Below are positions 36,127-45,071 of a stretch of DNA of 64,000 bases, in pieces. The notes below the pieces were generated by a model. It saw only the letters and a list, made by a program, of their open reading frames with translations, had not been told where the DNA came from and made no database searches. The stretch is from Brachybacterium sp036311905 (GTDB lineage: Bacteria; Actinomycetota; Actinomycetes; Actinomycetales; Dermabacteraceae): the NCBI RefSeq assembly GCF_036311905.1, contig NZ_JAZDCH010000002.1:62001-126000 (forward strand), given 5' to 3'. A program made the translations under genes and the position numbers. Within the stretch, counting starts at the first letter, position 1; each line of letters opens with the position of its first letter.

Positions 36127-36800
36127 CGCGATGGTGGATGCGCGAGGGGGCGGGTCTGGTCGAGGACCAGGGCCGTCCTGCGGTGCCGTTCCACGCGCTG
36201 CACACCTCCAGCGGCCTACCGGATGCGGAGTCCTGGCTGGAGGTGCCGGGCACCCGCTGGGGCCAGCGACACCGTGAGCTGACCGCCCGCGCCAACTTCA
36301 ACCACTTGGAGAAGGTGTACCCCTTCGTGCAGCGCGTGGTGGCTGTCGAGGAGCGGTGGCGGTCCCTGATGGTGCGCGACGTGGATGCGTGGCGGCTGGA
36401 GAGCGTGATGGGAGTCCTCGAGGACGGGTGCGCGGTGAGCCAGGCGGCACTGTCGGCGCTGCTGCGCCGGCTGCTGCGGGCTCACGTCGAGCAGATCGGG
36501 GCTCCCGGGGTCAGCGAGGAGCTGCCGCGGCTGCTAGAACAGGCCGGCGCGCACCGAGCGGCCCGCGCCGTGACGGGCTCGCTGGATGAGGAGGCGGTGG
36601 TGCGGGCGTATCTCACGATCGCGGCCGACACCTCCCCGGTGCCGGAGGTCGATGCCCTCGGCGCGCGGTTCCCGGCGCATGCCGTCGTGGTGGAACGGCT
36701 TGTCGATGCAGTAGCTAAGAGACCGCAACTGGTCACGGTGGGGGCTCCGCTGGGTGGGGCTCCGCCGTGGCAGACGTACGAAAGGTGGGTGTTGGGATGA
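36123..36800 (+). CDS. Unknown transfer-operon protein
   Basis: A 225-residue soluble protein that I cannot assign. The N-terminal third has REGAGLVEDQGRPAVPFHALH and WLEVPGTRWGQRHRELTARANFNHLEKVYPF. The rest is mostly helical with repeated Leu/Ala/Arg segments. No metal or nucleotide motif is evident. Start by ATGA overlap with the HNH-like gene; the end overlaps the next start in the same way, so it belongs to the same translation unit. Confidence 0.6.
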   Translation: MTRWWMREGAGLVEDQGRPAVPFHALHTSSGLPDAESWLEVPGTRWGQRHRELTARANFNHLEKVYPFVQRVVAVEERWRSLMVRDVDAWRLESVMGVLEDGCAVSQAALSALLRRLLRAHVEQIGAPGVSEELPRLLEQAGAHRAARAVTGSLDEEAVVRAYLTIAADTSPVPEVDALGARFPAHAVVVERLVDAVAKRPQLVTVGAPLGGAPPWQTYERWVLG

Positions 36801-37351
36801 GTGACCACGAGGACGACTTCGCGGACCTGGAACTGGAGATCGAGCAGACCGACGAGCCGGAGGTCGCGGAGCTGCCGACGCCCGTCGATTGGATGGGGCT
36901 GTCGATCCACGAGTGGGGCGAGGAGATCGGCCGGCTGCGGCTCTGGGTCGCGCAGATCGTCACGGAGTGGGCTCTGCCGGCGTCGGTGGTCCCGCCCTGC
37001 TGGGAGCAGCATCCCGGACAGGTGCAGCTGCTCGGCGCACTGCGCGATGGGTACGACACGCTCTACCACGAGATGCAGCCGGGCACGGGTTCGATCGACT
37101 GGCAGCGGTACTGGGCGGGGGGGCGCGCAGAACTGGCCTCGATCACCGGGGCGCTGCGGTGCACGCCGACCGAGCATCGCGCCGACAAGCTCCAGGATTG
37201 GGCTCGGTCCATCGCAGAGGAAGGCGAGTCGAGCGAATACGCGGCGGCTGCTGATTCTCGCGTGGAAATGGCGGTACAGAATCACCTCAACAAGGGCCGC
37301 ACGGGCGGTCCTTTGAATGTGGTGTTTGTCGATTTCACCAAGGATCGCTGA
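36797..37351 (+). CDS. Unknown acidic protein, last gene of the transfer operon
   Basis: A 184-residue acidic protein beginning MSDHEDDFADLELEIEQ. It has the motif WMGLSIHEWGEEIGRLRLWVAQIVTEW near residue 33. A DUF-type protein with the same location at the end of actinobacterial conjugation operons is known to me only by pattern, so no function is given. The start at 36797 overlaps the previous stop (ATGA); an upstream in-frame ATG at 36767 is less likely. A strong terminator follows. Confidence 0.6.
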   Translation: MSDHEDDFADLELEIEQTDEPEVAELPTPVDWMGLSIHEWGEEIGRLRLWVAQIVTEWALPASVVPPCWEQHPGQVQLLGALRDGYDTLYHEMQPGTGSIDWQRYWAGGRAELASITGALRCTPTEHRADKLQDWARSIAEEGESSEYAAAADSRVEMAVQNHLNKGRTGGPLNVVFVDFTKDR

Positions 37352-37386
37352 GGAAATCGACGGGCGGTAAAACGCCGAGAGCACAC

Positions 37387-37418
37387 AGAAAGGCCGGGGC
37401 GGATGCCCCGGCCTTTCT
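37387..37418. terminator. Bidirectional terminator between transfer operon and relaxase
   Basis: Perfect 14-bp stem (AGAAAGGCCGGGGC and complement) around GGAT, between the stop at 37351 and the convergent relaxase stop at 37434. The TCTTTC-type tract runs into T-rich DNA on both strands. Confidence 0.9.
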
Positions 37419-37433
37419 CTGTGGAGCCGGCTG

Positions 37434-40400
37434 TTAGCGCAGCGGACGGGCCGGGCGCTGTGCGTCCTCGTCCTGGATCGGCCGCTGCGGCTGTGCGGTG
37501 CGTGCCGGGGCGGGCGTCGGGGTGCTCTGGCGGGCGCGGGCTTGGCGCTGGCGGTTCTCCTTCGCCGCCGGCTCCTCGGGCATCTCGCGCCGCACCTTCG
37601 CCTCCTGGCGCAGCTCGTTCTCCTGCGCGTCCAGGTCGGTGAGATCCAGGCGCGCGGTGTGGATCGACTGCGCGAGCGACACCTCGGTGCGGTCCGCCTT
37701 CTCGACCTCGGACTGAGCGCGCGCGGCCTGGGCCGTGGCCTGCTCCACGCGGCCCGGGAGCCCTGCCGCGCTGACGGCGTGGTGTGCGGCCTCGGCCGCG
37801 GTTGCCTGCACCCAGGTCTCGGCCGCGGTCTCCTCGGGCACGGTGCCGTGGGCGGCGATGAAGCGCTCCTCGACCTCAACGGCGGTGCGCTGAGCGCCGC
37901 GGCGGCGCAGCATCCCGGCCGATGCTGCTGCCTCGCGGGCCTGCTGGAGAGCGGTCAGCTCCGCGCGGAGGGTCGTCGCGTGCTGGCGAGTTGCTTCCTC
38001 GGCGGCGGCGTCCATCTGCTGCTGGGCGGCGCGGCCGGCGGCTGCTGCCTGCTCGGCCTCGCGGCGCATGTCGGCCGTGTGTGCCCCGGCGCTGTTCTGC
38101 TCGGCCGAGGCGCGGGCGATGGTCATGCGGGCCTCGTCGCGCTCGGCGCGAATGCGGACATGCTCCGTGGCCAGGCTAGGGGCGAGGCCGAAGGGCCGGC
38201 GCAGCGAGTCGGTGGGCTTCGCGGGCTCGTAGATCGCGGCGTGCTCGCGGGCGTGCTGCTCGGTCCGGGCCAGCTCGGGGTCCATCACGGTCCTCGTCTC
38301 GATCTCCTCGGCCAGACCGGACAGGTGATGGTCGATGCGACCGAGCTGGGTTCGGGACTTCTCCAGCCGGGCGTCCACCTCGTCCAGCTGCCGCTGGGCG
38401 ATCTCGTGGCGCTTCTCGGCGGTGCGGATCGTCAGGGCATCGGCCTGGTCGCGGCGGGCGACGGCCACGGCCGGCTCCAGCTCCACGCTGATCTTCTCGG
38501 CCAGCGTGTGGCGGCGGCTCTCATCGCTGCGGACCGTGGCGGTGAGCCGGTCCCGGCGGCGGGTGAGGCGGTCGTAGACCACTCCCGGGTCGGGGAGGTC
38601 CCCGTAGGGGCGCTGCCGCCACGCCTCGGCGTCCCGGGCCGGCTCAGCCTCGGCGGCGGTGCCGGCGCGGTCGAGGTCGCGGGCGACCAGCTGGCGCAGC
38701 TGCTCGTCGGTCAGGTCGTTGCGCTCTCGGAGCATCGCGTCACTGAGCTGGGTCAGCACCGCGGTGTCATCGGCCCCGGCGACCAGGGCGCGGTTCTCGA
38801 GCTTTCCGCGGGTCATCCCCACGTAGAGCTGGGCGGCGGTGGTGTCCTCGGAGACGACCGTGACGGCGCGGCGGGCGGTGACGCCCTGCGCGCCGTGGAT
38901 GGTGCTGGCGTAGCCCAGGGCCACGCTCGCGGCGGCGTAATCCGCGGGGATCTGCTCGGTGCGCTGGTCGATGCCACCGGAGAGCGTCACGGTGCCGTCC
39001 TCGGCCACGTCCCGCACGGTCCATACCTCGCGGTTGGCGACGGTGAAGTCCTCGCCGCGGTGGTTCCGCCGGGTGGTCACCACGTCTCCGATGTGCAGCA
39101 CTGCGCCGTCGCGGCCGGCGGCGGTGGTGGTGGTGTCGAGCTGGCCGGCCTCGATCCGGGCTTCCTGGATCGCGGTGTTGATCGCGTCCACGGTCTCGTT
39201 GTTGGTGGCCAAGACGGCGATCGACTCGCCGGCACCGTGGGCCGTGAGCCACGCGGCCGCGGCCTGCTCGGTCTGGGCGGCGGTGTCGCTGAGCCGGTCC
39301 ACATGGCCGTGCTCGTGCAGCCACAGGGCCACCTCGTGCGCCTTGGCGGGGGTCGCCGCGGCCCGCATGTCACGGGAGATCTCGGCGTAGGCGGTGTCGG
39401 CCTGGCGGGGGTCATCGGCGCGGCGGAACCGGTGGATCGAGTGGAGGTCCACGCGGGCGTCCTCGGGCACCTGGGCCTGGACCAGGGCCATAGCGCCGGA
39501 GTGCCCCACCGGGCGGACCTGGTGGGGGTCACCGACCAGGGCGAGCCGTGCCCCGGTGTCGTCGGCCACGGTCAGCAGCGCGGCCATGGCATCCACGTCC
39601 ACCATCCCGGCCTCGTCGCACACGATCACGTCACCGGAGGCGAGCTGCGCGGCGGCGCTGGGGCCGTAGTAGATCGAGCCGTCCGTGTCGGTGTCCCCGG
39701 ACGCGAGGCGCTGCCAGGTGGTCTGCCCAGACGCCGCGGTGCGCCACCGGAACCCGTGCTGGTAGAGCAGCGCGTGGAGGCTGGAGCCGTCGGCGCCGAT
39801 CTCGGCCTGCGCCACCTGCGCGGCCTTCATCGTCGGCGCGACGGTCAGCATCCGGTGTCCCTCGGCGGCGATCGCGCGCTCTGCGACGGTCAGCATCGTG
39901 GTCTTGCCGGCCCCGGCCGGCCCCTCGATCGTCACCAGCGGGGAGCTGCCGGCCACGGCGCGGGCCGCGGCGATCTGGCGATCATCGAGCTGCACCGGAT
40001 CATCCCCAGCGGCGGCGCGCTCGGCGTCCACCACGGCGACGGCCGCGGCGATCGCCTCGACCGGGGCCGGCGTCGGGTCACCGATCGCGGCGCGGACGGC
40101 GGCGCGCTCGGTGATGCGGGCGCGGGCCTCGCCCACGGCGGTGAGCCGGAGGGCCTTCACGTCCTCGGGGCCGCGGACGCCGGCCGGAGCCAGCGACTCG
40201 ACCTCCAGCAGCGCCCGGGTCTCGACCTCTCCGATGAGGCGGTGCAGCTCCTCGGGAGCGACGGTCAGCTGCGCCTGCGCGACGGCCATGGTCGCCCCGG
40301 CGCGGAGGTCCACGCGGGAGAACCGGCCCTGCGAGCGGACGGCCCGCTGATCGGTCCAACCCAGCGCGTAGGCGGTCAGCTGGTCGCGGTCCACCTCGTG

Positions 40401-41417
40401 CGCTTCGCGGGGCTGCACCGGGGCCGGCGGGCGGGCCACCAGCACCGCGGGGTCCACGTCAGCGATCTCGCGGCGCACCTGATCGCGCCACTGGTCCTCG
40501 TCCAGCTCGTCCGGCTTCGGCGCTCGATCCAGCGCCCACGCCTGCCGGTCCCACGATTCGATGAGCCGCGGGGACGGTTCCTGGCCCGGATTCGCGGCCC
40601 GCCACTCGCGCTCGAAACGGGCCTTGTTCCGGCCGATCTGGGCCGCGCGCTTACTCATTGGGTCCACGACGTGAGACAGCTCCGCGATCTCTCCCTCGTC
40701 GTTCAGCGTGTACCCGTGCGAGGCCAGCGCTGCCCTCCAGCGGGCGTCGGTGCGCGCTGCCAGCTCGCCGCGGGCGTTGACGAGAACCTGGTGGCGGAAC
40801 ACCTGCTGCGAGTCCACGTTGGACCACTTTCCATCGGCCCCCTGCACCTTGGCGTTGAGCCAGAGGTGGCGGTGGGCGTGGGGGTCCAGGGACCGGGAGC
40901 GCTCGTGGTCCAGGGTCACGACTTCGACCTGCGCCAGGCCGATCCGCTGCTTCCCTCCCGCGCCGCGGCGGGTGGTCAGCTCCTCGCTCCAGGCGGTGAC
41001 GGTCTCCTCGGTCACCCGGTCCATCAGAGCGTCGAACTCCTCGCGCAGCTCGGGGTGCAGCACCGCCGCCAGCGAGTAGGACTTCGGGGCGTTGATCGTC
41101 GCGTCATAGAGCAGATGGGCGTCCGGGGAAGTCATCGTCCGGCCGCGCTGCTCGCCGGTCTCGGGGTCCACGCCGTCGATCCACGCGCGCAGCTGCTCGG
41201 CGTCCAGCCGGTCGCGCTGGATGCCGTCTGCCCGGGCGGTGTGCCGGACCACGGTGGGGGCGTCGTCGGGGCCGTACGCGGCGGCGGCATCCGCGCCGGC
41301 CGAGACCTGGCGCTCGACCTCGGCGGCGTCGCAGCCGCCCTGCAGGGCGTAGGCCGTGGCGTGGCGGATTCCGTGGCCGTCGACGCCACGTCGCCAGACC
41401 TGAACCCCTCCGCGCAT
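37434..41417 (-). CDS. MobF-type relaxase-helicase (TraA/TrwC-like)
   Basis: A protein of about 1327 residues that should nick oriT and unwind the transferred strand. The relaxase domain (about 1-400) shows INAPKSYSLAAVL near residue 118 and the metal-binding histidine cluster DPHAHRHLWLNAKV near 180. A RecD-like helicase follows, with Walker A (EGPAGAGKTTMLTVAE) near 500, Walker B (VIVCDEAGMVDVD) near 605, LVGDPHQVRPVG and a C-terminal YASTIHGAQGVTARR. The last 400 residues are coiled-coil-rich. The start MRGGVQVWRRG at 41417 is my choice; an ATG at 41435 is possible. The relaxase active-site Tyr near the N-terminus (TAYALQGG) is a candidate only. Confidence 0.88.
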   Translation of the reverse strand: MRGGVQVWRRGVDGHGIRHATAYALQGGCDAAEVERQVSAGADAAAAYGPDDAPTVVRHTARADGIQRDRLDAEQLRAWIDGVDPETGEQRGRTMTSPDAHLLYDATINAPKSYSLAAVLHPELREEFDALMDRVTEETVTAWSEELTTRRGAGGKQRIGLAQVEVVTLDHERSRSLDPHAHRHLWLNAKVQGADGKWSNVDSQQVFRHQVLVNARGELAARTDARWRAALASHGYTLNDEGEIAELSHVVDPMSKRAAQIGRNKARFEREWRAANPGQEPSPRLIESWDRQAWALDRAPKPDELDEDQWRDQVRREIADVDPAVLVARPPAPVQPREAHEVDRDQLTAYALGWTDQRAVRSQGRFSRVDLRAGATMAVAQAQLTVAPEELHRLIGEVETRALLEVESLAPAGVRGPEDVKALRLTAVGEARARITERAAVRAAIGDPTPAPVEAIAAAVAVVDAERAAAGDDPVQLDDRQIAAARAVAGSSPLVTIEGPAGAGKTTMLTVAERAIAAEGHRMLTVAPTMKAAQVAQAEIGADGSSLHALLYQHGFRWRTAASGQTTWQRLASGDTDTDGSIYYGPSAAAQLASGDVIVCDEAGMVDVDAMAALLTVADDTGARLALVGDPHQVRPVGHSGAMALVQAQVPEDARVDLHSIHRFRRADDPRQADTAYAEISRDMRAAATPAKAHEVALWLHEHGHVDRLSDTAAQTEQAAAAWLTAHGAGESIAVLATNNETVDAINTAIQEARIEAGQLDTTTTAAGRDGAVLHIGDVVTTRRNHRGEDFTVANREVWTVRDVAEDGTVTLSGGIDQRTEQIPADYAAASVALGYASTIHGAQGVTARRAVTVVSEDTTAAQLYVGMTRGKLENRALVAGADDTAVLTQLSDAMLRERNDLTDEQLRQLVARDLDRAGTAAEAEPARDAEAWRQRPYGDLPDPGVVYDRLTRRRDRLTATVRSDESRRHTLAEKISVELEPAVAVARRDQADALTIRTAEKRHEIAQRQLDEVDARLEKSRTQLGRIDHHLSGLAEEIETRTVMDPELARTEQHAREHAAIYEPAKPTDSLRRPFGLAPSLATEHVRIRAERDEARMTIARASAEQNSAGAHTADMRREAEQAAAAGRAAQQQMDAAAEEATRQHATTLRAELTALQQAREAAASAGMLRRRGAQRTAVEVEERFIAAHGTVPEETAAETWVQATAAEAAHHAVSAAGLPGRVEQATAQAARAQSEVEKADRTEVSLAQSIHTARLDLTDLDAQENELRQEAKVRREMPEEPAAKENRQRQARARQSTPTPAPARTAQPQRPIQDEDAQRPARPLR

Positions 41418-41641
41418 GCGGCCAGCGTAGCGCATCCACCACGTAGTGCTTGCGTGCATAGCAGTAGTTGTTGGGAGGGCTGGTAGGTGGGACGGTGCAG
41501 GGAGCGGAGCGAGCCGGTGGCGACGAAGCAGCCGGAGTGGTCGTCGTGGCGGAGGAGCGGCGGCGACGGTGGCGGGCGCGTGGGCGGCGAGCTGTCGTGG
41601 CGGTGCGGCTTGTCGAGGAGACGGCAACGAGAGGGACAGCG

Positions 41642-42178
41642 ATGGATGAGCAGAGCAACTACGTGGATCGTGAACAGCTCATCCGGCTGGAGGGACGGCC
41701 GATCGAGCCGGACTGGATGACGCTGCTAGGAGCGGGCCGCAACGCGGTCCAGAAGTGCCGGGCGGCAGCTGCGCCGTTCCTGTCCGAGGTGATGTGGGAG
41801 GACGTAGACCGGGCGGTGGTCACCCCCCGCCCAGCGGCGCTCGACTACCCGCTGATGCGGCGCTGGCTGGAGGTGAACGAACAGGAAGCGATCGCCTATC
41901 TCTGCGACGGCTGGGGGTATGCCTTGGACGAGCCGGAGCCGGAGACAGCCACCGACGCTCAGGCGATCCTGAGCCGTCCTCTCTGCGCTCCTCAGGGGCA
42001 CCGCATGCTGACGACGAAACTCTCGCTCCCGGACGACGGGCCGCTGGCCTGGAACGTGGGCTACTGCCCGGACTGCCTGCGGGCGGTCCTGCTGCTGAGC
42101 GACGACACGGACGACTCGGCGCGGTGCTGGGTGTTCTATGACCAGGAAGCGGTGGACGCGACGATGGAGGCGACATGA
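41642..42178 (+). CDS. Unknown protein with a possible zinc knuckle
   Basis: A 178-residue acidic protein, function unknown. The centre has LMRRWLEVNEQEAIAYLCDGWGYAL. The C-terminal third has LCAPQGHRMLTTKL and VGYCPDCLRAVLL, so Cys/His residues are spaced as in a small zinc ribbon. It is divergent from the relaxase gene and starts at the ATG after GAGAGGGACAGCG. Its stop overlaps the next short gene (ATGA). No homologue name is offered. Confidence 0.6.
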   Translation: MDEQSNYVDREQLIRLEGRPIEPDWMTLLGAGRNAVQKCRAAAAPFLSEVMWEDVDRAVVTPRPAALDYPLMRRWLEVNEQEAIAYLCDGWGYALDEPEPETATDAQAILSRPLCAPQGHRMLTTKLSLPDDGPLAWNVGYCPDCLRAVLLLSDDTDDSARCWVFYDQEAVDATMEAT

Positions 42179-42384
42179 GCATGAGCAACGCCGACATCGA
42201 CCCGCGCCAGGGATACCTCCTGGAGCTGCTGGAATCGACCTACCCGACCCGAGCGAGTATCGCCATGCGAGACGAGATCGGGGGCCTCGCCGCCGTGCCT
42301 GAGAGCAACGTTGGGCCTCCCCCGGACCTGTCGGCCGTCCTCACGGTGCGCGATGCTGTGCGGGAGCCGGAAGGCTCCAACTGA
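42175..42384 (+). CDS. Short unknown protein
   Basis: A 69-residue soluble protein coupled to the previous gene by ATGA. It contains QGYLLELLESTYPTRASIAMRDEIGGLAAV. No motif is recognised; it is accepted as a gene because of the overlap and actinobacterial codon use. Confidence 0.5.
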   Translation: MSMSNADIDPRQGYLLELLESTYPTRASIAMRDEIGGLAAVPESNVGPPPDLSAVLTVRDAVREPEGSN

Positions 42385-42455
42385 GCAAGGGGGGCCGCAC
42401 CGGAGGTGCGGTGGCTGAGAGCATGTGGCACCGGAGTGGAGCGAGGGAGACGGTC

Positions 42456-42671
42456 ATGGACAGTGAAGTCGAGGGCTTCAGCAACACCGGGCTGCTCGTG
42501 TTCGTCGGAACCCTGGGGGGCCTCGCCTTCCTTCTTCTGGTCGCGTGCTTCCTCACCCTGGTCTTCGTCCGTCGCCGGCGACTGTTGAAGTCATGCGGGG
42601 TGGCCGTAGTCGGAATGGTCCTGGCGACTCCGCTCGTCGCTCTAGCTGCGTTCATCGCCACGATGGTCTAG
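42456..42671 (+). CDS. Small two-helix membrane protein
   Basis: A 71-residue protein with two hydrophobic helices (GLLVFVGTLGGLAFLLLVACFLT, about residues 10-32, and VAVVGMVLATPLVALAAFIA, about 47-66) joined by the basic RRRRLLKS loop. The start MDSEVEGF at 42456 follows GAGGGAGACGGTC; an in-frame ATG at 42411 lacks a site. Its position between the relaxase and muralytic genes suggests a transfer-linked membrane role, but function is unknown. Confidence 0.55.
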   Translation: MDSEVEGFSNTGLLVFVGTLGGLAFLLLVACFLTLVFVRRRRLLKSCGVAVVGMVLATPLVALAAFIATMV

Positions 42672-42681
42672 CCGGCCCCCA

Positions 42682-42725
42682 CACAACAGTGACCCCCGTC
42701 CTCGAGGACGGGGGTCACTGTTGTG
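42682..42725. terminator. 44-base perfect palindrome, bidirectional terminator
   Basis: Two 20-base arms (42682-42701 and 42706-42725) are exact complements around TCGA, so the whole 44 bases is one perfect palindrome. It lies between two convergent genes. Confidence 0.9.
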
Positions 42726-42743
42726 CGGTGCGGCGCGGTGTGG

Positions 42744-43037
42744 TCATAGGGCGATGCGCCCTCGCGGTGCTGCCGGATCTAACCCGATCTGCCCTCCGCG
42801 GCCGGCGCTGCGGCCGGGAGCCAGTGCCTTGATCTTGTCGGGCCGGAATCCGCTCCAGTGATCCTGACTCGTGACGACCACGGGGGCCTGGGCGTAGCCG
42901 AGCTCCTTGACCTTCGCCAGAGCCGCGGCATCCTCGGTCACGTCCACGGTCTCGTACTCGATGCGGTTGCTCGTCAGCGCGCGCTTGGTGGCATCGCACT
43001 GCACGCACTGCGGCTTGGTGTACACGGTGACGTTCAT
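42744..43037 (-). CDS. NrdH-type glutaredoxin-like redoxin
   Basis: A 97-residue thioredoxin-fold protein beginning MNVTVYTKPQCVQCDATKRAL. Its CVQC active site is at residues 11-14, followed by IEYETVDVTED and the cis-Pro strand APVVVTSQ with WSGFRPDKI, all typical of NrdH redoxins, which carry thioredoxin-like activity to ribonucleotide reductase. Here it lies in a conjugative element next to a muralytic gene, so the partner is unknown. The start at 43037 has GAGGAGGACCCG just ahead; the longer frame from 43115 is rejected. Confidence 0.85.
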   Translation of the reverse strand: MNVTVYTKPQCVQCDATKRALTSNRIEYETVDVTEDAAALAKVKELGYAQAPVVVTSQDHWSGFRPDKIKALAPGRSAGRGGQIGLDPAAPRGRIAL

Positions 43038-43111
43038 CGGGTCCTCCTCGGTGGTGGGGATGGGCGTGGCCGGCTGGTCGGGGGTGCCCTCTGTGGTCGG
43101 GTCATCGGGGA

Positions 43112-44218
43112 TCACTGGGTGAACCCCTCGGGGACGCGGGCGATCCCCACGAACTGACCCCCACTGAGGCGGGCATCGCTGATCTTCGTCATGGCCGCGC
43201 CGCGGCTCGCCTCGATCATCTTCCCGTCGCCCAGATAGATACCGACGTGGGACACGTCAGCACCGAGCCGTCCCCATGACTCAAAGATCAGATCGCCGGG
43301 CTGCGCCTCGCTCGGAGAGACCGCGTGGGAGCGCAGCGCCGCCCACTGCGCGCGGGCGGTTCTGGGAAGCCTGATCCCCGCGGCCGCGTAGGCGTACGTC
43401 GTCAGCCCAGAGCAGTCCTGCCCGCCTCGCGTCGGGCCGTCCCAGCCGCCGCCACCGAACACGTAGCGCTGCCCCAGGGTCGTGTGGGCACGCTCGATCA
43501 CAGCGGCAAGGTCACCGGTCGCAGTGAAGCTGCCGTCGCCGCACACCGCGGACCCGGCCTCGTCCTGGTCGATCGACACGTCCACGCCCGACAGGGCCGA
43601 CATGATCTCCCGCGCCACCGGCTCGTGCTTGGCGTACGCCTGCGGGTGCGCGCTGCGCTGGACGCGCTGCGCGGCCACGGTCGGAGCCAGCGACTCCCAA
43701 CCCTCCACATTCACCAATCCGGGAATGTGATACCCCTTCGGGCCGGCCCCACCGGGAATCGCCTCGGTGAGGGTCTTTCCCTTGTAGAACACCTTGGCTG
43801 CATTCGCGGTATCGCTGACTTCCTCCAGCGAGCCATACCAGCCGGGGAGCTGCCGCTGCTGGAATACTCCCGCGTCACCATTCCCGTCCGGCGTGAAGGT
43901 ACTCGGGTGGTCCCCTAGACGGGATTCCTGCATCGCGGTCATCAGTGCGACTAGCTGCCCGCGGGCCGATATCCCCTCGGCCTCGCCCACCGTCATGATG
44001 ATCGCGGCCTGCTCCATCGCGCGCGGCGTGTACCCGCCCACTGACGCGGGTAGCTCACCATCGATGCTGACCGACAGCGAGCTGCCCGCGCAGATCGCGT
44101 CGTTGCTGCCGACGCTGCCGGCGAACATGCCGATACCGACGACACCGGCCCCGGCAACTAGAGCCAGCGGCGCCGCGCAACCGACTACCAAGGTCGCCGC
44201 GATCGCCTTCGTCTTCAT
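43112..44218 (-). CDS. NlpC/P60 peptidoglycan hydrolase with lysozyme-like domain (VirB1-like, T4SS)
   Basis: A 368-residue exported or membrane-anchored protein. An N-terminal hydrophobic segment (AAPLALVAGAGVVGIGMFAG) is followed by a transglycosylase-like domain (LMTAMQESRLGD, DAGVFQQRQLPGWYGSL, AQRVQRSAHPQAY). The C-terminal NlpC/P60 domain has the catalytic Cys in GGQDCSGLTTYAY near residue 287, His in VSHVGIYLGDG and a late Asn/Asp region. Two-domain muralytic enzymes open the wall for the conjugation apparatus. The ATG at 44218 follows GGAGGAGGTGG in the tail of the upstream lipoprotein gene. Confidence 0.88.
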   Translation of the reverse strand: MKTKAIAATLVVGCAAPLALVAGAGVVGIGMFAGSVGSNDAICAGSSLSVSIDGELPASVGGYTPRAMEQAAIIMTVGEAEGISARGQLVALMTAMQESRLGDHPSTFTPDGNGDAGVFQQRQLPGWYGSLEEVSDTANAAKVFYKGKTLTEAIPGGAGPKGYHIPGLVNVEGWESLAPTVAAQRVQRSAHPQAYAKHEPVAREIMSALSGVDVSIDQDEAGSAVCGDGSFTATGDLAAVIERAHTTLGQRYVFGGGGWDGPTRGGQDCSGLTTYAYAAAGIRLPRTARAQWAALRSHAVSPSEAQPGDLIFESWGRLGADVSHVGIYLGDGKMIEASRGAAMTKISDARLSGGQFVGIARVPEGFTQ

Positions 44219-44220
44219 CG

Positions 44221-44763
44221 TCAGGCCACCTCCTCCGGCGGCTCCAAGTACGAGACCTTCCACGGGTCAGCGGGGTCCGCGCGGACCATCAGCAACTGGA
44301 AGTCACCGATGGTCGTCGGAAATGTGATCTCGGCATCGGTCCCACTGACCAAGCCGTACTCGGCGCTGCCCTCCGGGGCTCCGGCAGGCACGCGGCGAGG
44401 ATCGGTGTACTGCCAGACCTCCTGCGCTGCCGGCGTGAGGTGCTGGGAGAAGTTCGACCACCAGGCGTCGGGATCGTCGGTGGCGAAGTACGCCTCGACG
44501 GCCGCATGAGCGGCTGTGCCAGCCTCCTCGGCGTCTCCCGCCTCGGCCTCGGGCGGACCCTCGTCGCCCGGCACCGCGGGGGCCTCCTCGCTGGGAGCCA
44601 CGTCCCATTCGGTCGGGGACTCCTCCGGCTCGGCGGGCTCGCTCGTCGTGGTCGCCGGGGCCTCGCTGGTGGTCGGCTCTGGCTCCGGCACATCGGCCGG
44701 GCCGCTGCATCCCACCATCAAGAGCGCCGCGGCCGCTATCGGAACTGCTCGGATTGATCGCAT
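44221..44763 (-). CDS. Conjugation-linked lipoprotein
   Basis: A 180-residue lipoprotein. The signal peptide ends in a lipobox (LLMVGC, Cys near residue 19). A Pro/Glu/Thr-rich linker with repeated TTSEPxEPE units follows (about 25-75), then a folded domain with AVEAYFATDDPDAWWSNFSQHLT, WQYTDPRRVPAG and FQLLMVRADPADPWKVSYLEPP. It lies two bases upstream of the muralytic gene and contains its ribosome site, so the two form an operon and probably work together at the envelope. The fold may be NTF2/VirB8-like, but this is only a guess. Confidence 0.75.
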   Translation of the reverse strand: MRSIRAVPIAAAALLMVGCSGPADVPEPEPTTSEAPATTTSEPAEPEESPTEWDVAPSEEAPAVPGDEGPPEAEAGDAEEAGTAAHAAVEAYFATDDPDAWWSNFSQHLTPAAQEVWQYTDPRRVPAGAPEGSAEYGLVSGTDAEITFPTTIGDFQLLMVRADPADPWKVSYLEPPEEVA

Positions 44764-45071
44764 GCCCAGACAAGCGCGCCCATCACGACAGCTCCCCCAG
44801 AACAGCCCACCGAACTACTGCACTACGGATCTACTGCATTACTGAGCTACTGCAATGTTGGACTCCCACAGCCTCCCCTCGCGGGACCGGACCACGGCCC
44901 CGCGGTCGCTGGAAGGCGACAGGGGCCGGCTGCGGACCCAGAGCGTCGGGTACGGCTGCTGGCGCAACCCTCGGTCGTTCGGAGGCAAGGGGCGCGGAGC
45001 GGCCCGCGGCAGCATCTTCCCCACCGTGCCGATCGAGGGCCGGCGTCGGACCCTCGGGGCACCATGGCGCT
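44764..45071. other. Non-coding spacer with octamer repeat cluster 1
   Basis: A 308-base spacer after the divergent lipoprotein start. At 44815-44854 there are five octamers in phase: CTACTGCA, CTACGGAT, CTACTGCA, TTACTGAG, CTACTGCA. The exact CTACTGCA copies begin at 44815, 44831 and 44847, a 16-base period. Beyond this I see no convincing gene. Confidence 0.55.
44815..44854 (+). repeat. CTACTGCA octamer repeat cluster 1
   Basis: Five head-to-tail octamers, three of them exact CTACTGCA, with no spacer. The same octamer array recurs at 45308-45339 in the same orientation. Confidence 0.75.

Noticed and set aside
37542..41486. 1314-codon plus-strand frame
   Set aside because: Antisense of the MobF relaxase; the minus strand has the His cluster and Walker motifs.
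41418..41641. Possible oriT inverted repeat before the relaxase
   Set aside because: I looked for a clear nic-site-like repeat and found only short matches and a CTACTGC partial octamer; not enough to call oriT.
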